Translations under genes and position numbers: made by a program
The notes under the pieces: generated by a model
What the model was told of the DNA's origin: nothing
What the model saw: only the letters and a program-made list of their open reading frames with translations
Databases searched by the model: none
Assembly: GCF_002211445.1 (NCBI RefSeq)
Contig: NZ_LSTO01000001.1
Span: 1,191,760 to 1,226,643, forward strand
Direction of reading: 5' to 3'
Origin: Noviherbaspirillum denitrificans
GTDB taxonomy: Bacteria > Pseudomonadota > Gammaproteobacteria > Burkholderiales > Burkholderiaceae_D
DNA length: 34,884 nucleotides
Shown: piece after piece, positions 29,910 through 34,884 of the stretch
Layout: every line of letters starts with the position of its first letter
Numbering within the stretch: position 1 is the first letter of the stretch

Positions 29910-29936
29910 AAAAAACGGCGCCGAAGCGCCGTTTTC
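29905..29936. terminator. Bidirectional terminator between glpR and the peroxiredoxin gene
   Basis: A 10-bp stem AAAACGGCGC/GCGCCGTTTT (29912-29921 with 29926-29935) is present. On the minus strand the loop is UUCG, closed by C-G, and eight T follow, an excellent terminator for the peroxiredoxin gene. On the plus strand four T then CATTT follow, adequate for glpR. Confidence 0.9.
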
Positions 29937-29953
29937 ATTTACTGCGGGAAAAA

Positions 29954-30460
29954 TCAGCCGAGCTGTCCCAGCAGCGTCTCCGCGTTGGAGACTTCGAACT
30001 TGCCGGGTTGCTCGATGTTGAGCTGCTTGACGACGCCATCTTCCACCAGCATCGAAAAACGTTGCATGCGGACGCCCATGCCCTTGGCGGTCAGGTCGAA
30101 TTCCAGGCCGAGTGCCTTGGTGTATTCCGCACTGCCGTCGGCCATCATGCGAACGATGCCGGTCGCCTTTTGGTCGCGGCCCCATGCGCCCATCACGAAG
30201 GCATCATTGACCGAGATGCACCAGATCTCGTCCACGCCCTTGGCCTTGAACTGGTCGGCCAGCGCGATGTAGCCCGGCACGTGCTTGGCCGAGCAGGTCG
30301 GCGTATAGGCGCCGGGCAGGCCGAAGACGGCAATCTTCTTGCCCTTGGTCAGCTCGCTGACCTTGAAGGTATTCGGGCCCAGGGAGCAGCCTTCCGATTC
30401 GACTTCGATGAATTCCGAAAGCGCGCCTTCCGGCAGGCGGTCGCCGATCTTGATCGTCAT
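29954..30460 (-). CDS. Peroxiredoxin, Prx5/AhpE-like
   Basis: This is a 168-residue cytosolic peroxiredoxin that reduces hydrogen peroxide and organic peroxides. The peroxidatic cysteine is C56 in the motif PGAYTPTCSAKHVPGY. A second cysteine, C81 (EIWCISVNDAFVM), is in the usual atypical 2-Cys/glutaredoxin-dependent Prx5 position, and C25 is extra. Length and the RMQRFSMLVEDG block fit Prx5. The ATG at 30460 has GAGG at 9 nt; a longer upstream frame lacks similarity. It lies behind ftsZ with a terminator in between, a common arrangement in Burkholderiales, where lpxC is then expected. Here the glp locus follows instead. Confidence 0.93.
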   Translation of the reverse strand: MTIKIGDRLPEGALSEFIEVESEGCSLGPNTFKVSELTKGKKIAVFGLPGAYTPTCSAKHVPGYIALADQFKAKGVDEIWCISVNDAFVMGAWGRDQKATGIVRMMADGSAEYTKALGLEFDLTAKGMGVRMQRFSMLVEDGVVKQLNIEQPGKFEVSNAETLLGQLG

Positions 30461-30498
30461 GATTTTGTCCTCTCTCTTGTAGGGATGCGATAGTGCGT

Positions 30499-30536
30499 AA
30501 AAACGCCGCGCGCCGCTGTCACGCGGGGCGCGGCGT
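30499..30536 (-). terminator. Terminator of ftsZ
   Basis: On the minus strand a 9-bp stem ACGCCGCGC/GCGCGGCGT (arms 30528-30536 and 30503-30511) with an inner CCGC/GCGG pairing ends in TTTTT (30499-30503). It separates ftsZ from the peroxiredoxin gene. Confidence 0.82.
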
Positions 30537-30554
30537 ACAAACCGCAGTATGCCT

Positions 30555-30572
30555 TTTTCTTGCTTTTCTTGC
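30555..30572. repeat. Tandem 9-bp repeat behind ftsZ
   Basis: TTTTCTTGC is repeated twice without a gap (30555-30563 and 30564-30572) in the ftsZ 3' region, between a stop-proximal hairpin and the terminator. It is pyrimidine-rich on the plus strand. No role is apparent. Confidence 0.6.
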
Positions 30573-30578
30573 AGCATC

Positions 30579-30599
30579 CTCCCTACTTCGCGTAGGGGG
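30579..30599 (-). other. Hairpin directly after the ftsZ stop codon
   Basis: CCCTAC/GTAGGG with a 5-nt loop, extended to 8 bp with one G-T pair (30579-30586 and 30592-30599), begins 6 nt after the ftsZ stop. No T run follows, so mRNA protection is more likely than termination. Confidence 0.5.
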
Positions 30600-30605
30600 A
30601 AGGCT

Positions 30606-31793
30606 TTAGTCAGCCTGCTTGCGCAGGAAGGCCGGGATGTCGTAGGTTTCCATGCCGTTCTTTTCGAGCGCGCGCACCGTTTCCGATGCGGACTCGCGGC
30701 GCCATACCGCCGGGGCCTTCAGGCCCTGGAAGGCGGCAGCCGGCTCGGCCATGCCCTGGTTGCCCACGCCGGTGTGCTGCATGATCGGCTCGTTGTGCGT
30801 GCCGGTGCGCAGGACCGGGGTCTGCACCAGTTGCACGTTCTTGCGGCCGCGGCCGAGGCCGGTTGCCACGACGGTGACGCGGATCTCGTCGCCCATGTTT
30901 TCGTCGTAGGCGATGCCCTGTGCGATGGATGCGTCGGGGGCGGCGAAGGCACGGACGGTTGCCATGACTTCCTTGATTTCCTTGCCCTTGAGGCTGCGGC
31001 TGGCCGTGACGTTGACCAGCACGCCGCGCGCGCCGGACAGGTCGATGCCGTCCAGCAGCGGCGATGCCACGGCTTGCTCGGCGGCAATGCGTGCGCGGTC
31101 GACACCGGAAGCGGTCGCGGTACCCATCATCGCCTTGCCCTGCTCGCCCATGATGGTCTTGACGTCATTGAAGTCGACGTTGATGTGGCCCGGCACATTG
31201 ATGATTTCGGCGATACCGGCAACGGCGTTGTTCAGCACGTCGTCGGCGTGTTGCAGCCATTCCATCATGCTGTCGTCTTCGTAGATGTCTTCCAGCTTCT
31301 CGTTCAGGATCACAATCAGGGAATCGACGTGGCGGGACAGTTCTTCCAGGCCCTGCTCGGCGATTTCCATGCACTTCGCGCCTTCATAGGAGAAGGGCTT
31401 GGATACCACGGCAACGGTCAGTGCGCCGAGTTGCTTGGCCACTTCCGCCACCACCGGCGCAGCGCCGGTGCCGGTGCCGCCGCCCATGCCGGCAGCGATG
31501 AACACCATGTGTGCGCCGCGCAGTGCGTCTTCGATGCGCTGGCGGGAATCCTCAGCCAGCTGGCGGCCGACGTCGGGTTTCATGCCTGCGCCCAGGCCGG
31601 ATTCACCGATCTGGATGATGTTGTTGGCGTTCGACTGCTGCAGTGCCTGCGCGTCGGTATTGGCGGCGATGAATTCCACGCCTGCCACGCCCTTGTTGAT
31701 CATGTGTTGAACTGCATTGCCGCCTGCACCACCCACGCCCACCACCTTGATCACGGTGCCGAGATTCGCGTTATCGATCATATCGATTTCCAT
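30606..31793 (-). CDS. ftsZ: Cell division protein FtsZ
   Basis: FtsZ is the tubulin-like GTPase that builds the division ring at midcell. The 395-residue protein has VVGVGGAGGNAVQHM (17-31), the tubulin signature GGGTGTG (104-110), the T7 loop with NVDFNDVKTIM for GTP hydrolysis, a variable linker, and the conserved C-terminal tail YDIPAFLRKQAD that binds FtsA and other partners. The ATG at 31793 has GGGAG 10 nt upstream; MIDNANLG is a possible internal start. It follows ftsA by 114 nt, a gap that holds a long imperfect hairpin. It ends in its own terminator. Confidence 0.98.
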   Translation of the reverse strand: MEIDMIDNANLGTVIKVVGVGGAGGNAVQHMINKGVAGVEFIAANTDAQALQQSNANNIIQIGESGLGAGMKPDVGRQLAEDSRQRIEDALRGAHMVFIAAGMGGGTGTGAAPVVAEVAKQLGALTVAVVSKPFSYEGAKCMEIAEQGLEELSRHVDSLIVILNEKLEDIYEDDSMMEWLQHADDVLNNAVAGIAEIINVPGHINVDFNDVKTIMGEQGKAMMGTATASGVDRARIAAEQAVASPLLDGIDLSGARGVLVNVTASRSLKGKEIKEVMATVRAFAAPDASIAQGIAYDENMGDEIRVTVVATGLGRGRKNVQLVQTPVLRTGTHNEPIMQHTGVGNQGMAEPAAAFQGLKAPAVWRRESASETVRALEKNGMETYDIPAFLRKQAD

Positions 31794-31817
31794 GATTGTT
31801 TAACTCCCTTAGATGAA

Positions 31818-31872
31818 GCAGTTTTCAGTCGTTAGTCACCACGCTGTGGGGCGACTAGCAACTGCAAACTGC
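31818..31872 (-). other. Long imperfect hairpin between ftsA and ftsZ
   Basis: TAGTC-a-CCAC-gct-GTGG-ggc-GACTA (31833-31857) forms an inner stem. Outside it GCAGTT (31818-31823) can pair with either of two AACTGC copies (31860-31865, 31867-31872). It occupies the 114-nt gap that would carry the ftsZ leader. It has no T run, so a role in ftsZ mRNA processing, stability or translation is the inference. Confidence 0.55.
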
Positions 31873-31907
31873 GGTTAGTACACAAAAATTATTTGATTTC
31901 TTGCTGC

Positions 31908-33140
31908 TTAAAAATTACCGAGGAACCACTCTTTCATTCGCTGCCATACCGCCTTCACCGAACCATCCTGGCGAGTGACGATGTGGCCGCGCAGGTACTG
32001 CTTCTTCGCTTCCAGCAACAACCCCAATACCGTCGAATAGCGCGGACTGCGCACCACGTCCGCCAACTGCCCGCTGTACTCCGGCACGCCGAGGCGCGTC
32101 GGCTTCAAGAAAATGTCTTCAGCCAGTTCCACCATGCCCGGCATCATGGCCGTGCCGCCGGTGATGACGATGCCGGAAGACAGGACTTCTTCGTATCCCG
32201 ATTCGCGCACCACCTGGTGCACGAGGGCGAACAGTTCTTCCACGCGCGGCTCGATCACGGCTGCCAGCGCCTGGCGCGACAGCGTGCGCGGTCCGCGGTC
32301 GCCGAGGCCGGGCACTTCCAGCGTCTCGCCCGGATCGGCCAGCACCTGCTTGCCCACGCCATAGCGCAGCTTGATCTCCTCCGCTTCCGCCGTCGGCGTG
32401 CGCAAGGCCATCGCAATGTCGTTGGTGATCTGGTCGCCGGCGATCGGGATCACAGCCGTGTGGCGGATTGCACCTTCAGTGAAGATCGCGACGTCGGTCG
32501 TGCCGCCGCCGATGTCGACCAGCACAACACCAAGTTCCTTTTCATCCGGCGTCAGCACCGCGTCGGCAGAGGCCATCGGCTGCAGGATCAGGTCGGAGAC
32601 TTCGAGGCCGCAGCGACGGACGCACTTGACGATGTTCTGCACGGCGGAGACCGCGCCGGTGACGATATGCACCTTCACTTCCAGACGGATGCCGCTCATG
32701 CCGATCGGTTCGCGCACATCTTCCTGGCTGTCAACAATGAATTCTTGCGGAACCGTGTGCAGCAGCTGCTGGTCGGTCGGGATGTTGACCGCCTTGGCGG
32801 TTTCGATCACGCGCGCCACGTCGGTCGCCGTCACTTCCTTGTCCTTGATCGCCACCATGCCGCTGGAATTGAAGCTGCGGATATGGCTGCCGGCGATACC
32901 GGTGTAGACGTTCTTGATCTTGCAGTCGGCCATGAGCTCGGCTTCTTCGAGCGCGCGCTGGATCGACTCCACCGTTGCCTCGATGTTGACCACCACGCCC
33001 TTCTTCAGCCCCTTGGACTCGTGCTGGCCCAGACCGATGACCTCATGCCTCCCGTTCGGCATCACTTCGGCGACCACCGCCACCACCTTCGAGGTGCCGA
33101 TGTCGAGACCGACGATCAGGTTTTTTGCGTCTTTTGTCAT
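31908..33140 (-). CDS. ftsA: Cell division protein FtsA
   Basis: FtsA is an actin-like ATPase that tethers FtsZ to the membrane and recruits later division proteins. The 410-residue product shows the phosphate 1 motif VGLDIGTSKVVAVV, SHIRSFNSSGMVAIKD in the 1C domain, the phosphate 2 motif VVLVDIGGGTTDVAIF, and the adenosine motif SSGIVITGGTAMMPG. The amphipathic membrane-targeting helix is at the C-terminus (VWQRMKEWFLGNF). The ATG at 33140 lies 9 nt after ftsQ with a weak ribosome binding site, suggesting coupling. Length and motifs match proteobacterial FtsA. Confidence 0.97.
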   Translation of the reverse strand: MTKDAKNLIVGLDIGTSKVVAVVAEVMPNGRHEVIGLGQHESKGLKKGVVVNIEATVESIQRALEEAELMADCKIKNVYTGIAGSHIRSFNSSGMVAIKDKEVTATDVARVIETAKAVNIPTDQQLLHTVPQEFIVDSQEDVREPIGMSGIRLEVKVHIVTGAVSAVQNIVKCVRRCGLEVSDLILQPMASADAVLTPDEKELGVVLVDIGGGTTDVAIFTEGAIRHTAVIPIAGDQITNDIAMALRTPTAEAEEIKLRYGVGKQVLADPGETLEVPGLGDRGPRTLSRQALAAVIEPRVEELFALVHQVVRESGYEEVLSSGIVITGGTAMMPGMVELAEDIFLKPTRLGVPEYSGQLADVVRSPRYSTVLGLLLEAKKQYLRGHIVTRQDGSVKAVWQRMKEWFLGNF

Positions 33141-33149
33141 GTTGTTTGC

Positions 33150-33917
33150 TTACTTTTTCTTGCCTTCGATACCGAACTTCAAACCGGTTGCCTTCAACGC
33201 CAATCCATTCGGATAACGCATGTCCACACTTTCAATCCTGTCCTGCAACCGCGTGACCAGTTGCGGATAAATCTTCACCAGCCGGTCGACGCGGTCCTTC
33301 AGCGTCGTGACGTTCGCTTCCCTGCCCAGCTCGACCGTCATGCCGTTGTTCAACCTCACGCTCCACGCATAACGGCTGGTGAGCCGTACCGCATCCGGCA
33401 CGAGGCTGACCGGCTTGAACCACTCTTGCAGCTGGCGGTAGCGGGCGACGACTTCCTTTTCGCTCCCCTCCGGGCCGGCGAACTCTGCCAGCTCGTGGTC
33501 TTCTTCCGCCTCGGCAAGGTTGGCGGTGAAGACATCGCCTTTTACCGACAGCAGCTTGCCTTCTTCGCCCCATGTACCCAGCGGTTCATGCTCGTCCACT
33601 GTGACGATCAGCTTGTTCGGCCATTCGCGCCGCACCGAAGCCTTGCGCACCCAGGGAACCGCTTCGAATGCCACGCGCACCGTGTCCAGGTTCGCGGTGA
33701 AGAAGTTGCCCTTTATGCGCGGCACCGCTGCCGTGCGTACCGTCGACGCATTAACGTGGCGCAGCACCGTTTCGCCGACACCTTCCACGCGAATCGTCTT
33801 CAACGTGAACATCGGCCGGTTAGCCACCCACCACAAAGCCGACGCGAGCAGGCCCAGCACCAGTACGCCAAGCAAGGCGTTGGTGGCTGCATTGAGCTGT
33901 CTGACGTCGTGCCACAT
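33150..33917 (-). CDS. ftsQ: Cell division protein FtsQ
   Basis: FtsQ is a bitopic inner-membrane protein of the FtsQLB complex that links the Z ring to septal wall synthesis. The 255-residue product has a short cytoplasmic N-terminus, one membrane helix (about 13-33, ATNALLGVLVLGLLASALWW), a periplasmic POTRA domain starting at FTLKTIRVEGVGE, the PWVRKASVRREWPNKLIVTVDEHEP region, and the beta domain up to about residue 245. The ATG at 33917 lies 17 nt after ddlB. The sequence is diverged, as is normal for FtsQ, but position and architecture make the call firm. Confidence 0.94.
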   Translation of the reverse strand: MWHDVRQLNAATNALLGVLVLGLLASALWWVANRPMFTLKTIRVEGVGETVLRHVNASTVRTAAVPRIKGNFFTANLDTVRVAFEAVPWVRKASVRREWPNKLIVTVDEHEPLGTWGEEGKLLSVKGDVFTANLAEAEEDHELAEFAGPEGSEKEVVARYRQLQEWFKPVSLVPDAVRLTSRYAWSVRLNNGMTVELGREANVTTLKDRVDRLVKIYPQLVTRLQDRIESVDMRYPNGLALKATGLKFGIEGKKK

Positions 33918-33934
33918 GGTTGGCTGCTTGTCCC

Positions 33935-34884
33935 TTACGTCGGTTGCCAGTCCTTGGTCGGCTTCAGGTCGAGGTCAGCCGAACGCAGGATTTCCACACA
34001 CAAATCTTCATAGCTCACACCCGATGCCTTGGCCGACATCGGTACCAGCGAATGCCCGGTCATACCCGGAGAGGTATTAATCTCCAGCAGGAAGGGTTCG
34101 TTGTCCGCGGCGCGCAGCATGAAGTCGACCCGGGCCCAGCCGGAAGAGCCGACCGCATTGAATGCACGCACGGCGAGCGACTGGATGCGCTTGGTCAGTT
34201 CCTCGTCCAGCGGCGCCGGGCAGAGGTACTGGGTGTCGTCGCTGAAGTACTTGTGCTGGTAGTCGTAGTTGCCCTGCGGCGCGCAGATTTCCACGATCGG
34301 CAGCGCGCGCGCAGTGCGGCCCTTGCCGAGCACCGGCACCGTCAGTTCGCGGCCGGTGATGAATTCCTCGGCCAGCACGACGTCGTCGTACTTCGCGCAA
34401 TGCGCAAAGCCTTCCTGCATTTCCGAATAGCCGATCACCTTGCTGATGCCGATGGTCGAACCTTCATGCGGCGCCTTCAGCATCACCGGCAGGCCGAGTT
34501 CGTCCGGCACCTTGCGCAGCTCTTCGGGCGTCGCCTCGTGCGAATCGAGCACGATGAAGCGCGGCGTCGGCAAGCCATGGTTCGTCCAGATGCGCTTGGT
34601 CATCACCTTGTCCATGCCGATGGACGAGGCCATCACGCCGGACCCGGTATAGGGAATGCCGAGCTGCTCGAGCACGCCCTGCAGCGTGCCGTCCTCGCCG
34701 TAGCGGCCGTGCAGCGCGATGAACACGCGGTCGAACTTTTCCGCTGCCAGTTCAGCCAGGCTGCGCTGCGCAGGATCGAAACCGTGCGCGTCGACGCCCT
34801 TGCTCTGCAATGCCTTCAGCACGCCGCTGCCCGACATCAGCGAGACTTCGCGCTCGGCGGAGCGGCCGCCATACAGCACGCCGA
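33935..34884 (-). CDS. ddlB: D-alanine--D-alanine ligase, 5' end cut by window
   Basis: DdlB joins two D-alanines with ATP for the peptidoglycan precursor. The N-terminus is beyond the window edge; the frame is open to base 34884, and [18 protein letters not shown] corresponds to the usual start region, so only a few residues are missing. ATP-grasp and Ddl motifs are visible: [51 protein letters not shown], and at the end [11 protein letters not shown] with [18 protein letters not shown], the Mg2+-binding and Ala-binding block. It is the first visible gene of ddlB-ftsQ-ftsA-ftsZ. Confidence 0.95.
   Translation of the reverse strand, partial: GVLYGGRSAEREVSLMSGSGVLKALQSKGVDAHGFDPAQRSLAELAAEKFDRVFIALHGRYGEDGTLQGVLEQLGIPYTGSGVMASSIGMDKVMTKRIWTNHGLPTPRFIVLDSHEATPEELRKVPDELGLPVMLKAPHEGSTIGISKVIGYSEMQEGFAHCAKYDDVVLAEEFITGRELTVPVLGKGRTARALPIVEICAPQGNYDYQHKYFSDDTQYLCPAPLDEELTKRIQSLAVRAFNAVGSSGWARVDFMLRAADNEPFLLEINTSPGMTGHSLVPMSAKASGVSYEDLCVEILRSADLDLKPTKDWQPT

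Noticed and set aside
31893-34013. Long open frame on the plus strand opposite ftsA and ftsQ
   Set aside because: It spans two firmly identified genes and their junction; no start signal or domain is seen.

Overview
This window looks like chromosomal core sequence from a betaproteobacterium, order Burkholderiales, most likely family Oxalobacteraceae. The evidence is the GC-rich coding sequence, the RpoD with a long Lys/Ala-rich N-terminus, the YbiB/CobA pair, and the gene order ddlB-ftsQ-ftsA-ftsZ-peroxiredoxin and lpxC/dciA/M23 peptidase/secA. The family assignment is inference from gene content and protein resemblance. I see no insertion sequence, prophage, integron or CRISPR array. Almost every gene is on the minus strand. 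The exceptions are the gluQ fragment, dciA and glpR.

Reading down the window: (1) 1-2481 has the 3' end of gluQ facing rhlE, separated by a palindromic repeat, then a small GYD-domain gene. (2) 2655-8466 is the macromolecular synthesis operon in the order rpsU-yqeY-dnaG-rpoD. It is extended by a tRNA-Ile2(CAU) directly behind rpoD, with a recognisable promoter before rpsU and another before rpoD. (3) 8503-12108 encodes a cation antiporter, a YbdK-type carboxylate-amine ligase that overlaps it by ATGA, and a BaiN/YhiN flavoprotein whose start codon lies in a perfect hairpin. (4) 12435-14193 holds cobA (uroporphyrinogen III methyltransferase) overlapped by ybiB. (5) 14237-19759 holds secA, an M23 peptidase, dciA (loader of the replicative helicase) and lpxC (committed step of lipid A synthesis).

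(6) 19853-29909 is a complete glycerol-uptake locus: divergent repressor glpR, then glpD-glpS-glpT-glpP-glpQ-glpU-glpV-glpK. The ABC transporter (GlpSTPQUV) imports glycerol, GlpK phosphorylates it and GlpD oxidises glycerol-3-phosphate to dihydroxyacetone phosphate. The genes glpS to glpU are separated by -4 to +2 nt. This locus appears to sit between the peroxiredoxin gene and lpxC, which are normally near neighbours in Burkholderiales. (7) 29954-34884 is the distal end of the division and cell-wall cluster: ddlB (cut by the window edge), ftsQ, ftsA, ftsZ and a peroxiredoxin.

I found no wholly unknown defence or mobile system. The most interesting signals are: the complementary degeneration of the two Glp ATPases, a promoter whose geometry predicts a leaderless lpxC mRNA, a hairpin holding the baiN start codon, a 56-codon frame ending 3 nt before a secA start that lacks a ribosome binding site, hairpins on both sides of glpV, and the placement of the glp locus inside a conserved cell-envelope neighbourhood.
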